Assembly (NCBI GenBank): GCA_904394215.1 | Contig: CAJFNF010000014.1 | Span: forward strand, 1 to 58,609 | DNA from: an uncultured Faecalibacterium sp. | Lineage (GTDB): Bacteria; Bacillota; Clostridia; Oscillospirales; Ruminococcaceae | Direction of reading: 5' to 3' | Length of the DNA: 58,609 nt | Part shown: positions 7,541 to 14,605 of the stretch, one piece after another | How the letters are laid out: the number at the start of each line of letters is the position of its first letter | Numbering within the stretch: the first letter of the stretch is position 1 | Made by a program: the position numbers and the translations under genes | Notes under the pieces: model-generated | The model's input: only the letters and a program-made list of their open reading frames with translations | What the model was told of the DNA's origin: nothing | Database searches by the model: none

Positions 7541-8554
7541 TTACAGCAGGGGGATGCCGGCCTGGGCGCAGGCCTCCCGGGTCTTGGCGTCCCAGACGCT
7601 GGCCTGGACTTCGCCGATGTGGGCGCTGCCCAGCAGCAGCATGCACAGCCGGCTCTGGCCGATGCCGCCGCCAATGGTGTAGGGCAGCTCGCCGGCCAGC
7701 AGGGCCTTGTGGAAGGGCAGGCTGCGGCGGTCGTCGCAGCCTGCCTCGGTGAGCTGGCGGTCCAGGCTCTCGGGGCTGACCCGGATGCCCATGCTGCTCA
7801 GCTCATAGCTGCAGGCCAGGGGATCGTTCCAGAACAGCAGGTCGCCATTCAGGTCCCAGTCGTCGTAGTCGGGGGCCCGGCCGTCGTGGGGCTTGCCGCT
7901 GCGCAGCTTGCGGCCGATCTGCATCAGGAAGGTGGTGCCGTGCTCTTTGACAAAGGCGTTTTCACGCTCCTTGGGGGTCAGGTCGGGGTACAGGTCCTCC
8001 AGCTCCTGGGTGGTGATGAACACCACGTTGTGGCTGTGGAGGGGCAGCTCCTGCAGCTGGGGGAACATGGCGTGGAGGTTCATCTCGGTGGCGCAGACCG
8101 CCGACACGATGGTGCGGACCACGCTCTTTAAGTACTCCAGGTTCCGGTCCTCTTCGGTGATGACCTTTTCCCAGTCCCACTGGTCCACATAGACCGAGTG
8201 GAGGTTGTCCAGCTCTTCGTCCCGGCGAATGGCGTTCATGTCGCAGTACAGGCCCTTGCCCACATGGAAGTCGTAGTCCTTCAGGGCTTTCCGCTTCCAC
8301 TTGGCCAGGGACTGGACCACCTCGGCGGTGACGCCGGTATCACGGATTTCAAAGGATACCTTCCGCTCCACGCCGTTCAGGTCGTCGTTGAGGCCGGTGG
8401 ATGCCTCCAGGAACAGGGGGGCCGAGACCCGCCGCAGGTTCAAAGTGGCGGACAGGGTGTCGGCAAACAGACGCTTGATGGTGCCGATGGCCCGCTGGGT
8501 GTCGTAAAGGTTGAGGGCGGGCTTGTAGCCCGCAGGCAGGATGATGTTGCTCAT
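7541..8554 (-). CDS. asnA: aspartate--ammonia ligase (asparagine synthetase A)
   Basis: Makes asparagine from aspartate, ammonia and ATP; a cytoplasmic homodimer related to class II aminoacyl-tRNA synthetases. At 337 aa it is the expected size. Family segments seen are SAPLFLEASTGLNDDLNG, YVDQWDWEKVI and the C-terminal GGGIGQSRLCMLLLG. It is a single-gene unit with its own promoter (8614-8642) and a shared bidirectional terminator. No T-box is visible in the short leader. Confidence 0.97.
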   Translation of the reverse strand: MSNIILPAGYKPALNLYDTQRAIGTIKRLFADTLSATLNLRRVSAPLFLEASTGLNDDLNGVERKVSFEIRDTGVTAEVVQSLAKWKRKALKDYDFHVGKGLYCDMNAIRRDEELDNLHSVYVDQWDWEKVITEEDRNLEYLKSVVRTIVSAVCATEMNLHAMFPQLQELPLHSHNVVFITTQELEDLYPDLTPKERENAFVKEHGTTFLMQIGRKLRSGKPHDGRAPDYDDWDLNGDLLFWNDPLACSYELSSMGIRVSPESLDRQLTEAGCDDRRSLPFHKALLAGELPYTIGGGIGQSRLCMLLLGSAHIGEVQASVWDAKTREACAQAGIPLL

Positions 8555-8613
8555 AATTACTTTCCCCTTTTTTCAAGCTGGGCGCCGCGCGCCGGCGCAC
8601 AATGATATAACAA

Positions 8614-8642
8614 ATTATCGCACAACAGGGACAGATTGTAAA
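8614..8642 (-). promoter_or_regulatory. sigma-A promoter of asnA
   Basis: Minus strand: TTTACA (-35), a 17-bp spacer and GATAAT (-10), about 60 nt upstream of the asnA start. Confidence 0.75.
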
Positions 8643-8651
8643 GGGGCAGGG

Positions 8652-8680
8652 TTGCAACAACGGCCCCGCGGCGGTATAAT
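8652..8680 (+). promoter_or_regulatory. sigma-A promoter of cysS
   Basis: TTGCAA (8652-8657), a 17-bp spacer and a consensus TATAAT (8675-8680). The leader before cysS is only about 35 nt, too short for a T-box. Confidence 0.85.
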
Positions 8681-8722
8681 GAGGACAACACGCCTAGCGC
8701 AACAAAAAAGGAGAGAGCTGCC

Positions 8723-10120
8723 ATGCAGATTTTCAATACCCTTACCCGGCAAAAAGAAGAGTTTATCCCCCAGGAGCCGGGGGTGTACCGCATTTATGTC
8801 TGCGGCCCCACCGTCTACAACTACATCCACATCGGCAATGCACGGCCGCTGATCGTCTTTGATACCCTGCGCCGCTACCTGATGTACCGGGGCAACAAGG
8901 TGATCTATGTGTCCAACATCACCGACATCGACGACAAGCTGATCACCCGGGCCAAGGAGGAGGGCACCACCATGCAGGCGGTGGCCCAGCGCTTTGAGGC
9001 CGAGTATAAAAAGGACGCTGAGGGCCTGAACTGCCTGGCCCCCACCGTCCAGCCCCGTGCCACCGAGCACATCCAGCAGATTCTGGACATCGTGGCCGAC
9101 CTGGTGGCCAGCGGCCACGCCTATGTGGCCCGCAACGGCGACGTCTACTTCCGGGTCCGCAGCGACCCCAGCTACGGCAAGCTGAGCCACCTGAACCTGG
9201 ACGACCTGGAGAGCGGCAACCGGACCCTCCGCAGCCAGATGGACGACGACCTGAAGGAGGACCCCGCCGACTTTGCAGTCTGGAAGGCCGCCAAGCCCGG
9301 CGAGCCCGCCTGGGAGAGCCCCTACGGCATGGGCCGCCCCGGCTGGCACATTGAGTGCAGCGCCATGAGCCGCACCCACCTGGGCAAGACCATCGACCTC
9401 CACTGCGGCGGCCAGGACCTGATCTTCCCCCATCACGAAAACGAGATCGCCCAGAGCGAGTGCGCCAACGGCTGCACCTTCGCCCGGTACTGGATGCACA
9501 ACGGCTTCATCAACGTGGACAACCAGAAGATGTCCAAGAGCCTCCACAACTTCTTCACGGTGCGGGATGTGGCCAAGGTCTACGGCTATGAGCCCATCCG
9601 CTACTTCATGCTGACCGCCGGCTACCGGATGCCCCTGAACTACACGGTGGACCTGATCGAGAGCTGCAAGAACAGCCTGGAGCGGCTGTACACCTGCCGT
9701 GAAAACCTGGACTTTGTGCTGGGCCAGGGCAGCTTCGGCACCGACGAGACCCTGAAGGAAAAGGCCGCCGAGGCCCGTCAGAAGTTCTGCACCGCCATGG
9801 ACGACGACCTGAACACCCCCGACGCCCTAGCTGCCCTGTTCGACCTGGTGAAGGAGATCAACACCCTGTCGGCTTCCTCCACCAAGGAGGCCCTGGAGAC
9901 CGCTGCCGCCGCCTTTGACGAGCTGGCCGGGGTGCTGGGCCTGCTGTACAACCGGAAGAAGGACGAGGTCCCCGCCGATGTGATGGAGCTGGTGGAAAAG
10001 CGGGCCGCCGCCAAGAAGGCCAAGGACTGGGCCACCGCCGACGCCCTGCGGGCCGAAATTACCGCCAAGGGCTGGGCTGTCAAGGACACCGCCCAGGGCC
10101 CCCAGCTGAGCCGGATCTGA
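8723..10120 (+). CDS. cysS: cysteinyl-tRNA synthetase
   Basis: Class I aminoacyl-tRNA synthetase charging tRNA-Cys. It shows the zinc-ligand Cys27 in YVCGPTVYN, the HIGH-type signature HIGN (36-39), GWHIECSAM, the zinc-site segment [15 protein letters not shown] and the KMSKS loop at about 269-273. At 465 aa it is full length, with the DALR-like helical domain at the C-terminus. GGAGAG precedes the start. It stands alone with its own consensus promoter. Confidence 0.98.
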   Translation: MQIFNTLTRQKEEFIPQEPGVYRIYVCGPTVYNYIHIGNARPLIVFDTLRRYLMYRGNKVIYVSNITDIDDKLITRAKEEGTTMQAVAQRFEAEYKKDAEGLNCLAPTVQPRATEHIQQILDIVADLVASGHAYVARNGDVYFRVRSDPSYGKLSHLNLDDLESGNRTLRSQMDDDLKEDPADFAVWKAAKPGEPAWESPYGMGRPGWHIECSAMSRTHLGKTIDLHCGGQDLIFPHHENEIAQSECANGCTFARYWMHNGFINVDNQKMSKSLHNFFTVRDVAKVYGYEPIRYFMLTAGYRMPLNYTVDLIESCKNSLERLYTCRENLDFVLGQGSFGTDETLKEKAAEARQKFCTAMDDDLNTPDALAALFDLVKEINTLSASSTKEALETAAAAFDELAGVLGLLYNRKKDEVPADVMELVEKRAAAKKAKDWATADALRAEITAKGWAVKDTAQGPQLSRI

Positions 10121-10151
10121 GCTGGGAAAAACAGGTGGTGTAATCCCGTCG

Positions 10152-10180
10152 TTGACCAAATCCACGCTTTGCTGTAAAAT
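10152..10180 (+). promoter_or_regulatory. sigma-A promoter of the secreted protein gene
   Basis: TTGACC (10152-10157), a 17-bp spacer and TAAAAT (10175-10180); a near-consensus promoter about 55 nt before the start codon. Confidence 0.85.
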
Positions 10181-10234
10181 AAAAGCGGGGCATCGCCCCT
10201 GATTCCGTCTGCGTTTCTGCAAGGAGGGACACGT

Positions 10235-11176
10235 ATGCTGAGAAAACGGATCGCCGCACTGGCGCTTGCAGCCGTTATGGCCTGCACAGCGGCTGTGCCG
10301 GCTCTGGCGGCGGGCACTTCGGAACCTGCTGCCCAGACACTTGCGATGGACAACGCCCTTGTTTCCATCCGCATCGAAGCCACCGACAATGCTGTCTATG
10401 GTTCGCCGGTCAATGTGACCATCCGCGCCACCCCTGAGGACACCCAGTTCATCGCTGTGGTCCTGGGACTCGGCGGCGAGGCCAAGGGCTTTGTCACCCT
10501 GCTTCTGCCCGAGAAGGTGCGCATCCTCCTCGAGCTGATCCCCCTGCCGGCCTCCATGTCGGCAGACCCCGCCAACACCACCAACTTCAACCTCTACCGC
10601 TACCTCAAGCAGCTGATCGACGGCAACGACGTCAGCGTGCTGATCCGGGTGGCGGAGGAGCTCACCTCCCTGATGGCCGTCCTGCAGTACTATGTGCCGG
10701 CGCTCCAGAACGTGGTCAGCGGCATGAACGATGCCCTGACCCTGATCCGCAAGTACCTGCCGGAGGATCTGGTCACCCACATCTACCTGGATGAACAGCC
10801 GGTGGATTCGGGCAGCTATGTGGCCGGCGCCGTCACCCTGAACAAGGGCGACGTGAACACCGGCGGCCTGGCCCTGTTCAAGGTGGCCCGCAAGAGCGAG
10901 GGCGTCCGCCAGTACTGGACCCAGCAGACCCCGGCTTCCATGACGGTGGAAGAGGCGAAGAACTTCAATTTCGCCGCAGTGGTGGAAGTGGACGGCGCCA
11001 TCCTGGACAACCCCAAGGTCACCTACACCTACAAGAAGAAGGGCGGCTTCCTGGGCCTGGGCAGCACCACCACCAGCGAGCCCCCCACCGAGCCGGGCGA
11101 ATACACCCAGACGGCTGTGGTGGGCGGCAATTACCAGACCGCCAACATCAGCCGCAGCTTCACCATCACCGGCTGA
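10235..11176 (+). CDS. secreted protein of unknown function (313 aa)
   Basis: Not recognised. The N-terminus (MLRKRIAALALAAVMAC...) is a clear Sec signal peptide with a likely signal peptidase I site after about residue 25 (ALAA). The rest looks like an extracellular beta-rich protein: a first part with NVTIRATPEDTQF, a helical middle (about 110-180) and a C-terminal part ending GEYTQTAVVGGNYQTANISRSF, reminiscent of bacterial immunoglobulin-like or filamin-like repeats. There is no LPXTG motif and no C-terminal membrane anchor, so it is probably released or loosely cell-wall bound. It has its own strong promoter, an AAGGAGG ribosome-binding site and its own terminator. Confidence 0.75.
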   Translation: MLRKRIAALALAAVMACTAAVPALAAGTSEPAAQTLAMDNALVSIRIEATDNAVYGSPVNVTIRATPEDTQFIAVVLGLGGEAKGFVTLLLPEKVRILLELIPLPASMSADPANTTNFNLYRYLKQLIDGNDVSVLIRVAEELTSLMAVLQYYVPALQNVVSGMNDALTLIRKYLPEDLVTHIYLDEQPVDSGSYVAGAVTLNKGDVNTGGLALFKVARKSEGVRQYWTQQTPASMTVEEAKNFNFAAVVEVDGAILDNPKVTYTYKKKGGFLGLGSTTTSEPPTEPGEYTQTAVVGGNYQTANISRSFTITG

Positions 11177-11199
11177 ACCCCCTGAAACCAAAGCAGCGC

Positions 11200-11237
11200 A
11201 AAGCCCCGCTTCCCGGATGGAAGCGGGGCTTTTGGTT
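11200..11237 (+). terminator. terminator of the secreted protein gene
   Basis: AAAGCCCCGCTTCC pairs with GGAAGCGGGGCTTT around a 5-nt loop, followed by a T-rich tract. Confidence 0.9.
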
Positions 11238-11243
11238 TGCACG

Positions 11244-11284
11244 AAAAAAGCCCCGCCGCACCAGGGATTCCGGTGCGGCGGGGC
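11244..11284 (-). terminator. terminator of fba
   Basis: On the minus strand GCCCCGCCGCACC pairs perfectly with GGTGCGGCGGGGC, followed by six T residues. Confidence 0.9.
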
Positions 11285-11313
11285 ATTCAGGTCTTATTCA
11301 GTTGGGGAAGAGA

Positions 11314-12177
11314 TCAGCCCTTGCCGGCGCAGCCGAACAGCTCGATCTTCTCCTTGCACTTGTCAATGATGGCCTGTGCGCCGGGAGCCAGCAGCTTGCG
11401 GGGGTCGAAGCCCTTGCCCTGCTGATCCTTGCCGGCCTCGATGTACTTGCGGGTAGCCTCAGCGAAGACCAGCTGGCACTCGGTGTTGATGTTGATCTTG
11501 CAGACGCCCAGGCTGATGGCCTTTGCGATCATCTCGTCGGGGATGCCGGTGCCGCCGTGCAGGACCAGAGGAATGTTGTTGGTAGCCTTGTGGATGCGGT
11601 CCAGAGCCTCGAAGTCCAGGCCCTTCCAGTTGGCGGGGTAGACGCCGTGGATGTTGCCGATGCCGGCTGCCAGGAAGTCGATGCCCAGCTCGGTGATGCG
11701 AGCGCACTCAGCGGGGTCAGCGATCTCGCCGGAGCCCACGACGCCGTCCTCGACGCCGCCGATGGAACCGACCTCAGCCTCGATGGACATGCCGTTGGCG
11801 TGAGCCAGAGCAACCAGCTCCTTGGTCTTCTCCACGTTCTCCTCGATGGGGTAGTGGCTGCCGTCGAACATGATGGACGAGAAGCCGGCCTCAACGCAGG
11901 CCTTGCAGCCCTCGTAGGTGCCGTGATCCAGGTGCAGAGCCACGGGGACGGTGATGCCCATGGAATCGACCATGGCCTTGACCATGGCGGCGACGGTCTT
12001 GAAACCGGTCATGTACTTGCCGGCGCCCTCAGAGACACCCAGGATAACGGGGCTCTTGGTCTCCTCGCAGGCAGTCAGGACTGCCTTGGTCCACTCCAGG
12101 TTGTTGATGTTGAACTGGGGCACGCCGTAGTGGCCGTCCCGTGCTTTCAGAAGCATTTCAGTTGCATTTACCAGCAT
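11314..12177 (-). CDS. fba: class II fructose-bisphosphate aldolase
   Basis: Zinc-dependent aldolase of glycolysis and gluconeogenesis, cleaving fructose 1,6-bisphosphate to DHAP and glyceraldehyde 3-phosphate. Visible are FNINNLEWTKA (22-32), the catalytic Asp and first zinc His in LHLDHG (81-86), the second His in GNIHGVY, and the phosphate-binding LVLHGGTG and ININT segments. The start at 12177 is chosen because GGAGGT lies 7 nt before it; an ATG six codons upstream contains that site. At 287 aa the length is normal; a tagatose-bisphosphate aldolase activity cannot be excluded. Monocistronic, with its own promoter and terminator. Confidence 0.95.
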   Translation of the reverse strand: MLVNATEMLLKARDGHYGVPQFNINNLEWTKAVLTACEETKSPVILGVSEGAGKYMTGFKTVAAMVKAMVDSMGITVPVALHLDHGTYEGCKACVEAGFSSIMFDGSHYPIEENVEKTKELVALAHANGMSIEAEVGSIGGVEDGVVGSGEIADPAECARITELGIDFLAAGIGNIHGVYPANWKGLDFEALDRIHKATNNIPLVLHGGTGIPDEMIAKAISLGVCKININTECQLVFAEATRKYIEAGKDQQGKGFDPRKLLAPGAQAIIDKCKEKIELFGCAGKG

Positions 12178-12259
12178 TGTTCTTACCTCCAGCATCTATT
12201 TTCCTATGGAAAAATAAAATCAGCTTGTCCGCCTTCCAGGCGAATCCCTGCTCTGTATC

Positions 12260-12288
12260 AGTATAACCGAAACAGCAGCCAAAATCAA
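12260..12288 (-). promoter_or_regulatory. sigma-A promoter of fba
   Basis: Minus strand: TTGATT (-35), a 17-bp spacer and TATACT (-10). The -35 overlaps the last codons of the upstream OGG-type glycosylase gene (stop at 12285). Confidence 0.8.
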
Positions 12289-13157
12289 TCGGCATCCAGG
12301 TTTTTATGTGTTTTTTCTGTCAAACCCGTGGAGCGGGCCCAGGCAAAGATGTACTGCTGGGCGATGCCGGCATAGCCGCCGGTCTTCCGGTTCAGGTAGG
12401 CGGCAGGGTTTTTGACCCGGCGGGTGAAGAGGGTCTGGTCGGCCCGGCGGATCCAGACGTCGATGGGGTATGCCTCCCACCGGCCCAGGCCGTACAGCAG
12501 GGTGCAGTCGGCCACCTTGGGCCCCACACCCTTGACCTCCATCAGTTTGGCCCGGGCCTGGTCCAGGGGCAGGGCCTGGAGCTGCTCTTCGGCCAGCTCT
12601 CCGCCGGCCACCCGGCGGGCGGCATCCAGAATGTAGCCGCTGCGCCACCCCGCCCGGAGAAAAGCCAGGTCCTCCTCAGCCAGAGGGGCCAGCCGCTGAG
12701 GGGTGGGAAAGGCGTAGAAGTTCCCGCTGTCGTCCAGCGGCTGGCCCAGGCCCCGGCACAGCCGGTCCACAATCCCCTTGATCCGGGGGATGTTGTTGTT
12801 CTGGCTGATCAGGAAGGTGATCAGCGTCTCAAAAAAGGGCTGCCGCAGCACCCGGATGCCGGGGGCGCAGCCGATGCAGCAGGCCAGCCCCTTGTGGGCG
12901 GCCTGCATCCGCTCCAGCAGGGCGGGGTAATCCAAGTCCAAAGCAAAGTACCGGGCCCAGAAAGCCTCGTCCGGCGCATCCCCCGCCAGCCCGGTGAGGA
13001 CCAGCCTGTCTCCCGGGGCCTCCTGCACCCGGACGGCCTGGCCCTCAACAACGCCGGTCCAGCTGCCGTCGGGCTGCATCTGCCAGCGGAAACACTGGCC
13101 GCAGTCCAGGGTCTGGGCCAGCGACAGGCCCTTTGCATACAGTTCCAAAACCATCAT
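12285..13157 (-). CDS. 8-oxoguanine DNA glycosylase (OGG1-type) (290 aa)
   Basis: Base-excision repair glycosylase/AP lyase removing 8-oxoguanine. The N-terminal OGG domain carries LDCGQCFRW (18-25 region); the HhH-GPD domain includes SQNNNIPRIKGIV (118-130), the helix-hairpin-helix MEVKGVGPKVADC with the catalytic Lys at about 214, and the catalytic Asp at about 233 in YPIDVWI. It ends in the YAGIAQQYIFAWAR helix typical of clostridial homologues. The length is normal. The start may be one codon downstream, since two ATGs are adjacent. It is not clearly in an operon; fba downstream has its own promoter. Confidence 0.93.
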   Translation of the reverse strand: MMVLELYAKGLSLAQTLDCGQCFRWQMQPDGSWTGVVEGQAVRVQEAPGDRLVLTGLAGDAPDEAFWARYFALDLDYPALLERMQAAHKGLACCIGCAPGIRVLRQPFFETLITFLISQNNNIPRIKGIVDRLCRGLGQPLDDSGNFYAFPTPQRLAPLAEEDLAFLRAGWRSGYILDAARRVAGGELAEEQLQALPLDQARAKLMEVKGVGPKVADCTLLYGLGRWEAYPIDVWIRRADQTLFTRRVKNPAAYLNRKTGGYAGIAQQYIFAWARSTGLTEKTHKNLDAD

Positions 13158-13343
13158 CCTTCCCGGCGGCGGAAAACGCCGCCTGTGTATTTTTTAACAG
13201 TCTTTTCAACAGTATATCACAGCCGTCAAAAGGTGTCGGCATTTTTCGCAAAGGAAGCCAAAATTTAAGCGCGAAAATGGTCAGCTTTCCATCTTGAAAA
13301 ATACAAAACGTAGCCGGGGCCCGGGACGGCCTATTTTAAAATC

Positions 13344-13489
13344 GGTGGAAAAGTCGGTGGAAAGAGTTGAATTCCACCCCGGAAAAAGGCTCTGAGGCTG
13401 GAATTTTCAACTTTATCCACAGGGTTTTCAACTTGTGGAAAAAGTCAACCCCAGTTTACAACCCGTATATGGGGCGAAATGTTGAAAAC
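13344..13489. promoter_or_regulatory. cluster of DnaA-box-like sites and GTTTTCAAC repeats
   Basis: Within the gene-free 13158-13741: a perfect DnaA box TTATCCACA at 13413-13421; its one-mismatch form TTTTCCACA on the minus strand at 13434-13442; two GGTGGAAAA/G copies at 13344-13352 and 13356-13364; and three copies of TTTTCAAC or GTTGAAAA (13404-13411, 13425-13432, 13481-13488). This is the vocabulary of firmicute origins and DnaA-binding clusters, but dnaA and dnaN are not here. It may be a DnaA titration or regulatory cluster. Confidence 0.45.
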
Positions 13490-13672
13490 TTGTCCGCCGG
13501 CAGGGTCCCCGGTATGAAATCGGGAGGCCCGGCCCATACTGTCTGAAACCGAGTTGGATCTGGCAAAAAATGGTTGTTCCAAGCCCGAAAAAAACGGCGG
13601 CGGGGCGGTTTTGGCGAAACGGTGAAGAAAGGGTGGCATTTCGGATATACCCTAGCAATACGGGGCGGCTTA

Positions 13673-13681
13673 TGTTATAAT
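13673..13681 (+). promoter_or_regulatory. extended -10 promoter of rlmB
   Basis: TGT followed by the consensus TATAAT (13676-13681); the -35 (TAGCAA, 17 bp upstream) is weak. It lies about 60 nt before the rlmB start. Confidence 0.7.
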
Positions 13682-13741
13682 TTACCGTATAGAATCATTT
13701 TGCCGCGGCGATTGGGAGCGGCAGACACAGGAGGACATACC

Positions 13742-14569
13742 ATGCAAGAGAACAAACCGCGCAGCCTCCGCCCGGACAGCAGGGCAGACAAGACCCGGCA
13801 GGGTCAGGATGTACAGCCCAGCGAGCGCCTGGTCTACGGGAAAAATCCGGTGGCAGAGCTGCTGAAAAGCGGTTCCGGCGTGGATACCGTCATGCTGGCC
13901 GAGGGGATGGCCCCGGCTGTGGCTTCGTATTATACCGCCCTGGCCAAGGAGGCCGGTGCCACCGTCAAACGGGTACACCCCAATAAACTCCGGCTGCTGA
14001 CCGGCACCGAAAGCCACCAGGGGGTGGCAGCCTTTGCCAGCGAGATCGCCTATGTGGAAGTGGATGACATACTGGAAGCAGCCCGCCAGAAGGGCCAGCC
14101 CCCCTTCCTGGTGATCAGCGACGGCATCGAGGACCCCCACAACCTGGGGGCCGTGATGCGCTCAGCCCTGCTGTGCGGGGCCCACGGCATCATCATCCCC
14201 AAGCGGGGCGGCGCTTCGGTGACCCCCACCGTCATCAAGTCCAGTGCCGGCGCCGCCGAGCGGCTGCCGGTGGCCCGGGTGGTGAACATCAGCGAGACCA
14301 TCCGCCATCTGAAAGAAGAGGGCGTGTTTGTCTACTGCGCCGACATGGATGGGGTGTCCCTGCGGAAGAACAACCTCACCGGCCCCATTGCCCTGGTGCT
14401 GGGCAGCGAGGGCAGTGGGGTGTCGCAGCTGGTCAAAAAGCGGTGCGACGGGGTCCTGCGGCTGGAAATGGCCGCCCCCGGCACCGGTGTGGACAGCTTC
14501 AACGTCTCGGTGGCGGCCGGGATCATTCTCTATGAGATCCAGGCCCAGCGCGCCGGAACGAACCAATAA
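13742..14569 (+). CDS. rlmB: 23S rRNA (guanosine-2'-O)-methyltransferase, RlmB/TrmH-type SpoU family
   Basis: SpoU-family, S-adenosylmethionine-dependent 2'-O-methyltransferase acting on 23S rRNA. It has an N-terminal L30e-like substrate-binding domain (about residues 30-110, starting VYGKNPVAELL) and a knotted SPOUT domain with motif 1 DGIEDPHNLGAVMRSA (127-142), motif 2 VLGSEGSGVS and motif 3 VDSFNVSVAAGI. The start at 13742 follows AGGAGG by 7 nt; the frame is open further upstream but that part covers the promoter. The first 28 residues are a basic, disordered extension. The downstream gene starts 36 nt later and may be co-transcribed. Confidence 0.92.
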   Translation: MQENKPRSLRPDSRADKTRQGQDVQPSERLVYGKNPVAELLKSGSGVDTVMLAEGMAPAVASYYTALAKEAGATVKRVHPNKLRLLTGTESHQGVAAFASEIAYVEVDDILEAARQKGQPPFLVISDGIEDPHNLGAVMRSALLCGAHGIIIPKRGGASVTPTVIKSSAGAAERLPVARVVNISETIRHLKEEGVFVYCADMDGVSLRKNNLTGPIALVLGSEGSGVSQLVKKRCDGVLRLEMAAPGTGVDSFNVSVAAGIILYEIQAQRAGTNQ

Positions 14570-14605
14570 CCGGGGCCTGAAAGCTCCGTCATGGGAGGGA
14601 CAAGG

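Noticed and set aside
8587-8722. T-box leader for asnA or cysS
   Set aside because: Both leaders are short after clear promoters, with no specifier loop or T-box bulge sequence.
13158-13741. chromosomal replication origin
   Set aside because: DnaA-box-like sites are present, but there is no dnaA, dnaN or rpmH nearby and no clear AT-rich unwinding element; kept only as a cluster.
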